Assembly (NCBI RefSeq): GCF_030812215.1
Contig: NZ_JAUSSG010000004.1
Coordinates: 372,001-436,000 of the forward strand
Length of the DNA: 64,000 nucleotides
Origin: Variovorax boronicumulans
Lineage (GTDB): Bacteria > Pseudomonadota > Gammaproteobacteria > Burkholderiales > Burkholderiaceae_C
Reading direction: 5' to 3'
This document shows, one piece after another, positions 54,449 to 63,778 of the stretch; the first letter of the stretch is position 1, and every line of letters begins with the position of its first letter. The notes under the pieces are model-generated. The model ran no database searches. It worked only from the letters and a program-made list of their open reading frames with translations, and was not told the DNA's origin. The translations under genes were made by a program, and so were the position numbers.

Positions 54449-55681
54449 TCAGCTCAGGGTCACGCGGGCAAACTTGCGCTTGCCGACCTGTACCACGTAG
54501 CTGCCTGCGGGCAGCTTCAGCGCCTTGTCGCTGACGACGACCGAATCGACGCGCACGCCGCCACCCTCGATGAGGCGGTTGCCTTCCGAGGTCGACGGCG
54601 CCAGATTCGCCTGCTTGAGCAACTGGGCAATGCCCAGCGGCGCGCCGCCGAGCGACACCTCGGGAATCTCGTCCGGCACGCCGCCCTTGCTGCGGTTGAT
54701 GAAGTCCTGCTCCGCCGTTTCGGCCGCCGCTGCGCTGTGGAAGCGGGCGGTGATTTCCTTGGCCAGCGCGACCTTCGCGTCCTTCGGGTTGCGGCCACCC
54801 GCAATCTCGGCCTTCAGCGCCTCGATCTGCTCCAGCGACTGGAAGCTCAAGAGCGTGTACCAACGCCACATCAGGTCATCGGAAATCGACAGCACCTTGG
54901 CGAACATGGTGTTGGCGTCTTCGCTGATGCCGATGTAGTTGTTCTTGCTCTTGGACATCTTCTCGACGCCATCGAGCCCTTCCAGCAACGGCATAGTGAG
55001 GATGCACTGCGGTTCTTGGCCGTATTCCTGCTGGAGATGGCGCCCGACGAGCAGGTTGAACTTCTGGTCGGTGCCACCCAATTCGAGATCGCTCTTGAGC
55101 GCCACCGAGTCGTAGCCCTGCATCAGCGGGTAGAGGAGTTCGTGGACCGATATCGACTGGCCGGCCTTGAACCGCTTGTTGAAGTCGTCCCGCTCCATCA
55201 TCCGGGCGACCGTGTACTTGGCGGCCAGCTGGATCATTCCGCGGGCGCCCAGCGGGTCGCTCCACTCGGAGTTGTAGCGAATCTCGGTCTTCTCGGGGTC
55301 CAGCACCAGGCTGGCTTGCTTGTAATAAGTCTGGGCGTTGGCCTCGATCTGCTCCCGGGTGAGCGGCGGACGGGTGCTGTTGCGGCCGGACGGATCGCCG
55401 ATGGTCGTGGTGAAGTCGCCGATCAAAAAGATCACCCGGTGCCCCAGGTCCTGGAGCTGGCGCATCTTGTTGAGCACCACCGTGTGGCCGATGTGGATGT
55501 CCGGGGCGGTCGGGTCGAGCCCGAGCTTGATGCGAAGGGGGGTTCCGGTGGCTTCGGAGCGCTGCAGCTTGCGCACCCACTCGTCCTGCGGCAGCAGCTC
55601 GTCAGCGCCGCGGAGGGATATTTCGAGCGCACGTCCTACACTATTTGAGAGGGCCACGGATGTAACAGATTCGGCGTTCAT
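54449..55681 (-). CDS. tyrS: Tyrosyl-tRNA synthetase
   Basis: A 410-residue class I synthetase. HIGH is present as HIGHT (about residue 63) and KMSKS as MSKSKNNYI (about residue 243). [17 protein letters not shown] and the [11 protein letters not shown] motif identify the tyrosine enzyme, and the C-terminal S4-like domain ends the chain ([10 protein letters not shown]). It charges tRNA-Tyr. It is divergent from the M23 peptidase with a 159-bp shared upstream region. Confidence 0.96.
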   Translation of the reverse strand: MNAESVTSVALSNSVGRALEISLRGADELLPQDEWVRKLQRSEATGTPLRIKLGLDPTAPDIHIGHTVVLNKMRQLQDLGHRVIFLIGDFTTTIGDPSGRNSTRPPLTREQIEANAQTYYKQASLVLDPEKTEIRYNSEWSDPLGARGMIQLAAKYTVARMMERDDFNKRFKAGQSISVHELLYPLMQGYDSVALKSDLELGGTDQKFNLLVGRHLQQEYGQEPQCILTMPLLEGLDGVEKMSKSKNNYIGISEDANTMFAKVLSISDDLMWRWYTLLSFQSLEQIEALKAEIAGGRNPKDAKVALAKEITARFHSAAAAETAEQDFINRSKGGVPDEIPEVSLGGAPLGIAQLLKQANLAPSTSEGNRLIEGGGVRVDSVVVSDKALKLPAGSYVVQVGKRKFARVTLS

Positions 55682-55693
55682 GGGCTTTTTTAG

Positions 55694-55763
55694 CTGACTT
55701 TTTGGGTGCCGAAGCTATACTCAGCCCGACTTTTCAAGCGCCGAATTCTAAGCGGCGCTTTTT
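55694..55763 (+). promoter_or_regulatory. Promoter and terminator-like leader hairpin upstream of the M23 gene
   Basis: CTGACT (55694-55699), 16 bp, TATACT (55716-55721) is a plausible plus-strand promoter. A hairpin follows at once: AAGCGCCG (55736-55743) and CGGCGCTT (55753-55760), ending in T's to 55763. This has terminator form in the plus direction although no gene precedes it, so it may attenuate or stabilise the M23 leader. Confidence 0.4.
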
Positions 55764-55840
55764 CCGCACCGTCTCCTGCCGCCCTGAACGTACTGGGCCT
55801 TGCAGCACGGATTTGCAGAACCTGAGCTGGAATTCATAGT

Positions 55841-57190
55841 TTGATCAACGGCATTCTTGCCGCCGAGGAGCTTCTCGCTTCTCGCGTGGCCTATACGTTC
55901 CGGACCTACCCCAAGCAGATCACGGCGATCATCGCCGCGGCCATGCTGAGCGCCGGCACCCTCGCGGTGGCCTCGCTGGGTCCTGACGCTTCCGACCTTC
56001 CGGTCCACCAGATCCTCGAAGCCACTGCCGCGCCGCAGTCTTTCGCGGACCAGAGCGCGTCGCTCGAAGGCTTCAGCTTCACGCTGTTCCGCACCGACAC
56101 CACCCGCGCCAGCGACACGGCCGAAGCCCTCCTCCGGCGCCTGGGCATTTCGGACCCCGCCGCCACCGCCTTCGTGCGCAGCAGCGGCGAAGCTCGCGCA
56201 GCGCTGTTCGCGCGCGTCGGCCGCACCGTCACCGCCGAGGCCACCCAGGAAAACCAGCTCAAGAAGCTCAGCGCCCGCTGGATTCCCGATGGCGACGGCG
56301 GCTTCAAGCGCTTCGTGATCGAGCGCACGCCGGTCGGCTTCGTCGCCCTCACCGAGCGTGACACGCTGACGCCGGGCACCCGCCTGGCGAGCGGCACCAT
56401 CCGCACTTCGCTGTTCGCCGCCACCGACGACGCGCGCATTCCCGACGCGGTGGCAAGCCAGCTGGCCGACATCTTTGCGGGCGACGTCGACGTGCGCGCG
56501 CTCCGCAAGGGCGACCGTTTCGCCGTGGTCTACGAGACCTTCGAGGCCGACGGCCAGGCGCTGCGCAGCGGCCGCGTGCTTTCGGCCGAGTTCGAGAACA
56601 ACGGCAGGATCCACCAGGCCGTCTGGTTCCAGCCCCCGGGCGCGAACCAGAAGGGCAGCTACTACCGTCCGAACGGCGACAGCCTGCGCAAGGCCTACCT
56701 GGCAACGCCGGTCGAGTTCTCGCGCGTGTCCAGCGGCTTCGCGATGCGCATGCATCCGATCCTGAACAGCTGGCGCCAGCACAACGGCATCGACTACGCA
56801 GCCCCGACCGGCACCTCGGTGCGCACGGTCGGCGACGGCACGGTTGACTTCGCGGGCACGCAAAGCGGCTACGGCAACATCGTCATCATCAACCACCGCA
56901 ACAACCAGCAGACGGCGTATGCGCACCTGAGCCGCATCGACGTCAAGGCCGGCCAGAGCGTGAGCCAGGGCCAGGCGATCGGCGCCGTGGGCTCCACCGG
57001 CTGGGCGACCGGCCCGCACCTGCACTTCGAATTCCGCGTGGGCGGTGTTTACCAGGACCCGGCCACCATCGCGCAAGAAGGCGGCGCCCCGATCACCGCG
57101 GCCCTGCGCCCGGCGTTCGAGCGAATCGCCGTCGGCGCTCGCACCGAACTGGCAGCCGCCTTCTCCGTCATCCAGGCCAGCGCAGACTGA
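55841..57190 (+). CDS. M23 family metallopeptidase (LytM/DipM-like)
   Basis: A 449-residue product starting at TTG 55841. The ribosome-binding site is weak, so the start is uncertain. An N-terminal anchor (about residues 25-46: ITAIIAAAMLSAGTLAVAS) places it in the inner membrane facing the periplasm. The C-terminal domain is M23: H-x3-D in HNGIDYAAPTG and HLHFE with the upstream AYAHLS. The middle contains an OapA/LysM-like region (LRKGDRFAVVYETFEADGQ). It cuts peptidoglycan cross-links. anmK, for recycling cell-wall sugars, follows 39 bp later. Confidence 0.92.
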   Translation: MINGILAAEELLASRVAYTFRTYPKQITAIIAAAMLSAGTLAVASLGPDASDLPVHQILEATAAPQSFADQSASLEGFSFTLFRTDTTRASDTAEALLRRLGISDPAATAFVRSSGEARAALFARVGRTVTAEATQENQLKKLSARWIPDGDGGFKRFVIERTPVGFVALTERDTLTPGTRLASGTIRTSLFAATDDARIPDAVASQLADIFAGDVDVRALRKGDRFAVVYETFEADGQALRSGRVLSAEFENNGRIHQAVWFQPPGANQKGSYYRPNGDSLRKAYLATPVEFSRVSSGFAMRMHPILNSWRQHNGIDYAAPTGTSVRTVGDGTVDFAGTQSGYGNIVIINHRNNQQTAYAHLSRIDVKAGQSVSQGQAIGAVGSTGWATGPHLHFEFRVGGVYQDPATIAQEGGAPITAALRPAFERIAVGARTELAAAFSVIQASAD

Positions 57191-57229
57191 TCAGGCTCGC
57201 GGCGGCCTTCTCCAGACACCGATCCCGAG

Positions 57230-58354
57230 ATGGCCGCCGAACTTTTCATCGGCCTGATGTCGGGCACCTCGCTCGACGGCGTCGATGGCGTGCTTGCCGA
57301 CTTTTCCGATGGCCGGATCGCGGTGAAGGCCTACGCCACCGCGGAGTTTCCCGTGACCTTGCGCGCGGAACTCCTGGCACTCAACACCCCCGGCGATAAC
57401 GAACTGCACCGCGCAGCCCTGGCCGGCAACGGGCTCGCGCAAGCCTATGCGGGGGTGGTGCAGCAGTTGCTTGCGGACAGCGGCATCGCCGCCGGAGCGA
57501 TCGCCGCCATCGGCGCGCACGGCCAGACGGTGCGCCACCGGCCGCTCGAATTCGACGACGTCGGCTACACCCTGCAGATCAACAACCCCTCGCTGCTGGC
57601 CGAACTGACCGGCATCGACGTGGTCGGCGACTTTCGCAGCCGCGATCTCGCCGCCGGCGGCCAGGGCGCACCGCTGGTGCCGGCGTTTCACCGCGCCCTG
57701 TTCGCGCACGCCGACGAGACCGTCGCGGTGCTGAACATCGGCGGTATTTCCAACCTGAGCCTGCTTCCGGCCACCAATGCCCTCGACGGCGCCATCGTGC
57801 TGGGCTTCGACTGCGGCCCCGGCAATGCGCTGATGGATCACTGGTGCCAAACCTATCAGGGCCAGCCCTTCGATCGTGGCGGCCAGTGGGCGGCCAGTGG
57901 CCAGGTGCTGCCCCAACTGCTCGCGCAGTTGCGGGCCGACCCGTATTTCGCCAAGGCGCCGCCGAAAAGCACGGGGCGCGACCTGTTCAATCCGACCTGG
58001 CTGGCTTCGCAGCTCGGCACCACGGCCATGGCACCCGCCGACGTGCAGGCCACGCTGACCGAACTGACGGCCAGTACCTGCGCCGCCGACCTTCTTCGCT
58101 ACGGAAAAGATAGCAAACTGCTGATCGTGTGCGGCGGTGGCGCACTGAATGACCATCTGCTCGGGCGCCTGCGCGCGCTGCTTCCTGGTGTGAAGGTGGT
58201 GGCATCGACCGACCAGGGCCTTCCGCCGCAGCAGGTTGAAGCCGCGGCTTTTGCCTGGCTCGCGCGCTGCACGGTGCGGCGCGAGGCAGGCAATCTGGCC
58301 AGCGTGACCGGGGCGCGCGGCGCGCGGGTTCTCGGCGCGATCTACCCGGCCTGA
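57230..58354 (+). CDS. anmK: Anhydro-N-acetylmuramic acid kinase
   Basis: A 374-residue sugar kinase. The N-terminus FIGLMSGTSLDGVDGVL is the AnmK ATP-binding signature. GQTVRHRP, GDFRSRDLAAGGQGAPLVP and CGGGALNDHLL are further family blocks. It phosphorylates and opens 1,6-anhydro-MurNAc released during wall turnover, giving MurNAc-6-P. Its place next to a peptidoglycan endopeptidase is the common betaproteobacterial order. The convergent MFS gene ends four bases beyond its stop. Confidence 0.95.
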   Translation: MAAELFIGLMSGTSLDGVDGVLADFSDGRIAVKAYATAEFPVTLRAELLALNTPGDNELHRAALAGNGLAQAYAGVVQQLLADSGIAAGAIAAIGAHGQTVRHRPLEFDDVGYTLQINNPSLLAELTGIDVVGDFRSRDLAAGGQGAPLVPAFHRALFAHADETVAVLNIGGISNLSLLPATNALDGAIVLGFDCGPGNALMDHWCQTYQGQPFDRGGQWAASGQVLPQLLAQLRADPYFAKAPPKSTGRDLFNPTWLASQLGTTAMAPADVQATLTELTASTCAADLLRYGKDSKLLIVCGGGALNDHLLGRLRALLPGVKVVASTDQGLPPQQVEAAAFAWLARCTVRREAGNLASVTGARGARVLGAIYPA

Positions 58355-58357
58355 GTT

Positions 58358-59791
58358 TCAACCCTGGCCGGAAACCTCCGGCTGCGCAGGTTGTGCCGCA
58401 CGCACTTCTGCCGGCAGATGCCAGAAGATGAGTGCAGATGCCACCGTGATCAACCCCATGCTCGCGAAAGTGGCCTGGAACGCACTGAGCGTGTGGGCCG
58501 CCGTCTCTGTGCCGAAGATCCCGTTGTAGCCCGCCAGCACCGCACCGGCTGCCGCCACGCCCAAGCTCATCGCCAGCATTTGCACCATCGACAGCAGGCT
58601 GTTGCCGCTGCTGGCCATGCTGCCGTCCAGGTCCTTGAGGGTGATCGTGTTCATCGCGGTGAACTGCAGGGAATTGACCGCGCCGAAAGCCAGCAGTTGC
58701 AGCACATGCAACGCCACGGGCTGGCCGGGCGCCGTCAGGCCGAAGCTGGCCATCGTGCAGCCCACCAGCACCGTGTTGACGAGCAGCACCTTGCGGTAGC
58801 CATGGCGGGTGATCAGGGGCGTGGCGAAGCGCTTCATGGCCATGCCTGCCAGGGCGATCGGCAGCATCATCAAGCCGGCCCTTACAGGCGAATAGCCCAT
58901 CGACACCTGCAGCAGCAGCGGCACGAGAAAAGGCATGCAGCTGCTGCCCAGGCGCGAGAACAGGTTGCCGATCAGCCCGATGCTGAGCGTTGGCACACCG
59001 AACAACGATGGCGCGAACAGCGGCTCGGGCGTGCGCGCGGCACGCAGCCAGTAGGCCACCACGCTCGCGAAGCCAAAGATCAGCACGACCATCACACCAC
59101 CCTGGCGCAGGCCGAGTTCGGACACGCCATCGAGCGCCAGCGAAATCGCCACCATGCCGAAGGCCAGCATCGCGTAGCCCACGCTGTCGAAGCGCTTCTG
59201 GATGGCACCGCGCAGGTCCGGCATGTACCTGAGCGTGGCGATGCAGCCCGCCAGCCCCACCGGCACGTTGATCAGGAAAATCCAGTGCCAGGAGGCGTAC
59301 TGCACCAGCCATCCGCCCAGCGTGGGGCCCAGCAGAGGCCCGATGAGCCCCGGGATCGCGACGAAGCTCATTGCCTGGAGGAATTCGCCGCGCGGCACCG
59401 TGCGCAGCAGCGCCAGACGCCCCACGGGCAGCAGCAAGGCGCCGCCCAGGCCCTGCACCACCCGCGCCGCCACGAGCTGTCCCAGCCCCTGCGACAGAGC
59501 GCAAAGCACCGAACCGCCGGCGAACAGCACGATCGCCGAGAAAAAGATGCGCCGCGTGCCGAAGCGGTCGGCGATCCAGCCCGAGGCGGGGATCAGCATC
59601 GCCATCGTGAGCGCATAGGCCACCACCACCGACTGCATGCGCAGCGGGCTCACGTTCAGGCTCGCGGCCATGGCCGGCAACGCGGTGTTGATGATGGTGG
59701 CGTCCAGCGTCTGCATGAAGAAGCCGACGGCTACGAGCCAGAGCAGGCTCTTGCGGGCGGGGTCGACGGGGGTGGCGGCTTCAGACGTCAT
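58358..59791 (-). CDS. MFS drug efflux transporter, DHA2 (EmrB/QacA) type
   Basis: A 477-residue protein from ATG 59791 with about 13-14 membrane helices. Helix 1 has the motif-D-like LDATIINTALP. The loop after helix 2 is GWIADRFGTRR (motif A), and GLIGPLLGPTLGG is motif C of exporters. It probably exports hydrophobic drugs or dyes with protons. It is likely monocistronic. Confidence 0.9.
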   Translation of the reverse strand: MTSEAATPVDPARKSLLWLVAVGFFMQTLDATIINTALPAMAASLNVSPLRMQSVVVAYALTMAMLIPASGWIADRFGTRRIFFSAIVLFAGGSVLCALSQGLGQLVAARVVQGLGGALLLPVGRLALLRTVPRGEFLQAMSFVAIPGLIGPLLGPTLGGWLVQYASWHWIFLINVPVGLAGCIATLRYMPDLRGAIQKRFDSVGYAMLAFGMVAISLALDGVSELGLRQGGVMVVLIFGFASVVAYWLRAARTPEPLFAPSLFGVPTLSIGLIGNLFSRLGSSCMPFLVPLLLQVSMGYSPVRAGLMMLPIALAGMAMKRFATPLITRHGYRKVLLVNTVLVGCTMASFGLTAPGQPVALHVLQLLAFGAVNSLQFTAMNTITLKDLDGSMASSGNSLLSMVQMLAMSLGVAAAGAVLAGYNGIFGTETAAHTLSAFQATFASMGLITVASALIFWHLPAEVRAAQPAQPEVSGQG

Positions 59792-59830
59792 GGGAGAAGA
59801 AAAAGGGAAGCGAAAAACGACGGCCAGCAA

Positions 59831-59852
59831 AAAGCCGCCCGGAGGCGGCTTT
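59831..59852 (-). terminator. Intrinsic terminator of erpA
   Basis: AAAGCCGCC (59831-59839) and GGCGGCTTT (59844-59852) pair over 9 bp with a 4-base loop. Read on the minus strand, the stem is followed by a T-run (from the A's at 59829-59833). It lies 32 bp after the erpA stop. Confidence 0.85.
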
Positions 59853-59884
59853 CTTGGAGGGGCCTTGTCAGCGGCATCCAGGCA

Positions 59885-60250
59885 TCAGGCCGAGAAGCTC
59901 GATCCGCAGCCGCAGGTGCTGGTGGCGTTCGGGTTCTTGATCACGAACTGGGCACCCTGGAGATCTTCCTTGTAGTCGATCTCGGCACCGACCAGGTACT
60001 GGTAGCTCATGGCATCGATCAGCAGCGACACACCGTTCTTGGTCATGGTGGTGTCGTCTTCGTTGGTGATCTCGTCGAAGGTGAAACCGTACTGGAAGCC
60101 GGAGCAACCGCCGCCCTGCACGAATACGCGCAGCTTCAGCTCGGGATTGCCTTCTTCGGCGATCAGGTCGGCCACCTTGGCTGCCGCGCTGTCGGTGAAG
60201 ACGATCGGCTCGGGCATCTGGGTCTGGATGTTTTCGGCTACGGCGCTCAT
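59885..60250 (-). CDS. erpA: Iron-sulfur cluster insertion protein ErpA
   Basis: A 121-residue A-type carrier from ATG 60250. The three Fe-S ligands are C in [11 protein letters not shown] and the C-terminal C-x-C (TCGCGSSF). [24 protein letters not shown] is the ErpA form. It passes Fe-S clusters to target enzymes. The longer frame to 60379 is not used, since the ATG has GGAGT-type spacing and homologues of this length are standard. Confidence 0.94.
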   Translation of the reverse strand: MSAVAENIQTQMPEPIVFTDSAAAKVADLIAEEGNPELKLRVFVQGGGCSGFQYGFTFDEITNEDDTTMTKNGVSLLIDAMSYQYLVGAEIDYKEDLQGAQFVIKNPNATSTCGCGSSFSA

Positions 60251-60395
60251 GAGGGGTAACTCCTTGGGGGTGGCCGGACATGCGGCCAAGGGAACGAATG
60301 CTACTGCAACACCGCATTCTCGGCAGGATGCCTGCGGCGTGCACCCATCGCAAGTGGGGTCGAAAACCACACCCGCCAAGATGCACCCAATGAAA

Positions 60396-60415
60396 AAGCC
60401 GCCCGAAGGCGGCTT
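60396..60415 (-). terminator. Intrinsic terminator of the rplM-rpsI operon
   Basis: AAGCCGCC (60396-60403) and GGCGGCTT (60408-60415) form an 8-bp stem with loop CGAA. On the minus strand it is followed by T's from the A-run at 60393-60397. It lies 20 bp after the rpsI stop. Confidence 0.85.
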
Positions 60416-60435
60416 CTGGTTCGCAATGAACAGGA

Positions 60436-60828
60436 TCAGCGCTTGCTGAACTGCTTGCGACGACGGGCGGAGTGCAGACCGACCTTCTTACGTTCGACTT
60501 CACGTGCATCGCGCGTCACAAAGCCGGCTTGGCTCAGGACGGGCTTGAGCGTCGCGTCGTAGTCGATCAGCGCACGGGTGATGCCGTGGCGCGTGGCGCC
60601 GGCTTGACCCGATTCGCCGCCACCGTTCACGTTGACCATCACGTCGAAAGCTTCGAGGTTGTTGGTCAGCGCCAGGGGCTGCTTGGCAATCATGATCGAG
60701 GTTTCGCGGCCGAAGAACTCTTGGATGTCCTTGCCGTTGACCGTGATCTTGCCGGTGCCTTTTTTCAGAAACACACGGGCGACGCTGGATTTGCGACGGC
60801 CGGTGCCATTGTTCCATTCACCAATCAT
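60436..60828 (-). CDS. rpsI: 30S ribosomal protein S9
   Basis: A 130-residue protein from ATG 60828: [21 protein letters not shown] at the start (shown only in part), [10 protein letters not shown] in the middle and the conserved basic C-terminal tail ending RRKQFSKR, whose final residues contact P-site tRNA. It follows rplM by 12 bp, the universal S9-L13 pair. Confidence 0.97.
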   Translation of the reverse strand: MIGEWNNGTGRRKSSVARVFLKKGTGKITVNGKDIQEFFGRETSIMIAKQPLALTNNLEAFDVMVNVNGGGESGQAGATRHGITRALIDYDATLKPVLSQAGFVTRDAREVERKKVGLHSARRRKQFSKR

Positions 60829-60840
60829 TCTCAAGGCTCC

Positions 60841-61272
60841 TTACAGTTCCAGCACTTTGGGCTGTTGGGCGGTATGCGGGTGCTCTGCACCACCGTACAC
60901 CTTGAGTTTCTTGATCATCGCGTAACCAAGCGGGCCCTTGGGCAGCATGCCCTTGACAGCCTTTTCCAGGGCGCGGCCCGGGTGCTTGTTCTGCATGTCG
61001 CGGAAGTTCGTCGCCGTGATACCGCCGGGATAGCCCGAGTGACGGTAGTACACCTTGTCGATCGACTTGGCGCCGGTGACGCGCAGTTGCGCGGCGTTGA
61101 TGATGACGATGAAGTCACCGGTATCGACGTGAGGCGTGTAAATGGCCTTGTGTTTGCCGCGCAAACGGAGAGCAACTTCGCTGGCTACTCGTCCGAGGAC
61201 CTTGTCGGTCGCGTCAATCACAAACCACTCGTGCGTCACGTCAGCGGGCTTGGCGCTGAACGTTTTGGTCAT
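60841..61272 (-). CDS. rplM: 50S ribosomal protein L13
   Basis: A 143-residue protein with the L13 pattern: [41 protein letters not shown] and the C-terminal [16 protein letters not shown]. First gene of the rplM-rpsI operon. A clear promoter lies about 150 bp upstream, leaving a leader of about 140 nt. Confidence 0.97.
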   Translation of the reverse strand: MTKTFSAKPADVTHEWFVIDATDKVLGRVASEVALRLRGKHKAIYTPHVDTGDFIVIINAAQLRVTGAKSIDKVYYRHSGYPGGITATNFRDMQNKHPGRALEKAVKGMLPKGPLGYAMIKKLKVYGGAEHPHTAQQPKVLEL

Positions 61273-61421
61273 GAGTTTTTCTCTTGAAAAGAGGGTTTGG
61301 CGAGCCCTTTTCCACGGTCGGCGTTCCTCTGACGGGAATCTCTTAGGTGGGGTTTCATTCGCCCCGAAAAACGGATTGAATGCCTTCGCCGCGGGGCCAC
61401 AAAAACGCTGCGAAGCCCGCG

Positions 61422-61451
61422 ATTATATGAAGAATTGGCCGACCTGGCCAA
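61422..61451 (-). promoter_or_regulatory. Promoter of rplM-rpsI, overlapped by a hairpin
   Basis: On the minus strand TATAAT (61422-61427, perfect -10) follows TTGGCC (61446-61451) with an 18-base spacer. AATTGGCC (61433-61440) and GGCCAATT (61446-61453) form a perfect 8-bp inverted repeat over the -35 and spacer, a possible operator. The start would be near 61415. Confidence 0.6.
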
Positions 61452-61472
61452 TTTAGCCCCGGCAGGGGCCCT

Positions 61473-62012
61473 TCAGCGCACTGGCGCCGTCACAGGCCCG
61501 GTCAGCACCGCGGCCTTTGTGGCCGGGACATCGAGCTTGCGCACCAGCGTGCCGGTGTCCAGGCTTTCATCGCGGTGCCCGCTGCGGTCGTAGAGGCGCT
61601 CTTCCCCGATGACCATCTGGATCCAGGTCGGATAGGTGTAGGCCGTGCCGGCGCTGTCGTCGACCGCCGCGCCGATCACGCCACCGGCTATGACGAAATT
61701 GCCCAGGAAACCGATGTTGGGCCGCGAGATCGCCTGCCCCGTGGCCACGCCCTGCCCGTCGACGGTGCACTGGATCACCAGGTCGGCCCGCGAGCGGCGC
61801 ACGCCGATGACCCGGCCGGACCGCATCCTCACCTTGGCCTTGTCGTTGACGGCCCTGCATCTCGCATCGGGAATGATCTCCCCGGTCTGCGACAGGACGT
61901 CGACGCGCATTGGCTGATCGAGCCCCTGGCTGACGGCAGCGCAGCCGCCCAGGACCGACAAAATTCCCATCGTGGCCGCGAGGCCCCAAAATCTCCAGTT
62001 CGACGGACTCAT
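61473..62012 (-). CDS. Hypothetical lipoprotein
   Basis: A 179-residue product with lipobox LGGC (C24), so it is a predicted lipoprotein. The mature part has a strand-rich middle with SRADLVIQCTVDGQG and a Gly-rich hydrophobic hairpin (FLGNFVIAGGVIGAAVDD). It ends with YTYPTWIQMVIGEERLYDR and a variable tail. No Pfam-type family is recognised beyond a resemblance to small Gly-hairpin lipoproteins. The divergent rlmJ start is 88 bp away. Confidence 0.62.
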   Translation of the reverse strand: MSPSNWRFWGLAATMGILSVLGGCAAVSQGLDQPMRVDVLSQTGEIIPDARCRAVNDKAKVRMRSGRVIGVRRSRADLVIQCTVDGQGVATGQAISRPNIGFLGNFVIAGGVIGAAVDDSAGTAYTYPTWIQMVIGEERLYDRSGHRDESLDTGTLVRKLDVPATKAAVLTGPVTAPVR

Positions 62013-62100
62013 CCTGTTTCCCTCTAGTTTTGTAATTTGATGTTACCGCGGCTTCATTGAAGAGGCTGTTGCGCATCTGCCACCTATCCCGGAATCCCTC

Positions 62101-63051
62101 ATGTTCAGTTACCGCCACGCCTTCCATGCCGGCAACCACGCCGACGTGCTCAAGCACACGGTGCTGATTGCCACGCTCGACCACCTGCTTGAAAAGGAAG
62201 CCGCCCTCACGGTCGTCGACACCCACGCCGGCGCGGGCCTCTACCGGCTCGATGGCGACTACGCCGACACCAGCGGCGAAGCGGCCGACGGCATCCTGCG
62301 CCTGCTTGCCCCTCCCAAGGAGCCCGCCACCGCCGTGCCCACCGCAAAGTCGGCGGCCAAGAAAGTGCCGACGGACGCCGAGGCACCGCTGGCGGACGCG
62401 ATCGCGCGCTACCTCGAGGTCATCCACGACTTCAACCCCAAGGGCGGCGCCCGCGTCTACCCCGGCTCGCCGTTCATCGTACAGCACCTGCTGCGCGACC
62501 ACGACAAGCTCAAGCTGTTCGAGCTGCACCCGACCGACGCCCGCACGCTCGACGCCAACATCGCCCAGCTCGAGGCCGGCCGCCAGATCGCCGTGCTGCG
62601 TGAAGACGGCTTCGGCAGCGCGACCAAGTTCCTGCCGCCGCCGTCCCGCCGCGCGCTGGTGCTGATGGACCCGAGCTACGAAATCAAGAGCGACTACGCC
62701 CGGGTGCTCGACTTCGCGGCCGAGGCGCTCAAGCGCTTCGCCACCGGCACGTATGCGGTCTGGTATCCGATCATTCCGCGGCCCGAGGCGCACGACCTGC
62801 CACGCCGGCTCAAGACCATGGCGACCAAGGCCGGCAAGCCGTGGCTGCATGCCACGCTGACGGTCAAGTCGAGCAAGTTGACGGCCACACCGACCGGCGA
62901 GACCAAGCGGCCCGGGCTGCCGGCCAGCGGCATGTTCCTGATCAATCCGCCCTACACCCTGAAGCCGCTGCTCGCGGCAGCCTTGCCGCAGCTGGCCGAG
63001 AAGCTGGCGCAGGACCGGAACGCGACCTTTTCGCTCGACAGCGGCGGCTGA
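62101..63051 (+). CDS. rlmJ: 23S rRNA (adenine2030-N6)-methyltransferase
   Basis: A 316-residue protein. MFSYRHAFHAGNHADVLKH is the RlmJ N-terminus (KINOW subdomain), VVDTHAGAGLYRL is the SAM motif I, and LMDPSYEIKSDY is motif IV (D-P-x-Y). It methylates A2030 of 23S rRNA. Compared with the usual ~280 residues it carries an Ala/Lys/Pro-rich insert at about 77-100. Start follows the CCCTC-ATG context at 62101. Confidence 0.9.
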   Translation: MFSYRHAFHAGNHADVLKHTVLIATLDHLLEKEAALTVVDTHAGAGLYRLDGDYADTSGEAADGILRLLAPPKEPATAVPTAKSAAKKVPTDAEAPLADAIARYLEVIHDFNPKGGARVYPGSPFIVQHLLRDHDKLKLFELHPTDARTLDANIAQLEAGRQIAVLREDGFGSATKFLPPPSRRALVLMDPSYEIKSDYARVLDFAAEALKRFATGTYAVWYPIIPRPEAHDLPRRLKTMATKAGKPWLHATLTVKSSKLTATPTGETKRPGLPASGMFLINPPYTLKPLLAAALPQLAEKLAQDRNATFSLDSGG

Positions 63052-63064
63052 CCGCCCTTTCCTT

Positions 63065-63778
63065 TCAGCGGCGACGGCGCTGCGGCACAGCCGCCTTGCG
63101 GCGCGCCGGCACCGTGGCCTTGGCGCGATCGGCCCCAGGCGCCACGGGTGCGGCCGCATCGCCCGGCTCCACATCGACACCGCCGCAGCGCATGCCCGTG
63201 GGGCCGACGACCGACAGCGCCACCTGCTTGATTCCAAGCCCGATCAGGCCGATGCGCTCCGCAGCGGCGCGGCTCAGGTCGATCACGCGGCCTTGCGCAT
63301 AGGGCCCGCGATCATTGATGCGCACCATCACCTCGCTGCCGTTGACCAGGCTGCGCACGCAGACGCGCGTTCCGAACGGCAGGGTCTTGTGGGCGGCCGT
63401 CAGGGCCGACATGTCGAAGCGTTCGCCGCTCGCCGTCTTGCGCTGGTGGAACTGGATGCCGTACCAGGACGCCCCGCCGCGCTCGAAGATCTCGCGCGGG
63501 CCGCCGTCGCCGGGCACGCCGTCGTCAGGCGTGAGTTCGCCAGTGCCGGACACCGCGAGGTCGTAGCGCACCGAAGGCACATCCGACCGCGCCGAGGCGC
63601 CCGGCGGAACCGCCAGCCCCTTCGAAAGCGGCCGCAAGCGCGAGGCCGCGGTCGCCCCCGGATCGGCCCCCCCTTCGGTAGCGGGTGGCATGGCGCAACC
63701 CGCCAGCACGCAGGTGGCCGCGACGAGCACGAGGCGAAGCCCAGTGCGCAGCGGCGAACCTGCGGCACGCCCTCTCAA
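63065..63778 (-). CDS. rlpA: RlpA-like septal ring lytic transglycosylase
   Basis: A 237-residue lipoprotein starting at TTG 63778 that overlaps the metF stop (TTGA). Lipobox LAGC (C28). The double-psi beta-barrel has the RlpA motifs GGASWYGIQFHQRKTASGERFD, SALTAAHKTLPFGT and VMVRINDRGPYA (catalytic Asp and Glu equivalents visible as D in NDRGP and E in GERF). It cleaves naked glycan strands at the septum. The C-terminus is an Ala/Lys/Arg-rich tail in place of a SPOR domain, so septal targeting by SPOR is absent. Confidence 0.85.
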   Translation of the reverse strand: MRGRAAGSPLRTGLRLVLVAATCVLAGCAMPPATEGGADPGATAASRLRPLSKGLAVPPGASARSDVPSVRYDLAVSGTGELTPDDGVPGDGGPREIFERGGASWYGIQFHQRKTASGERFDMSALTAAHKTLPFGTRVCVRSLVNGSEVMVRINDRGPYAQGRVIDLSRAAAERIGLIGLGIKQVALSVVGPTGMRCGGVDVEPGDAAAPVAPGADRAKATVPARRKAAVPQRRRR

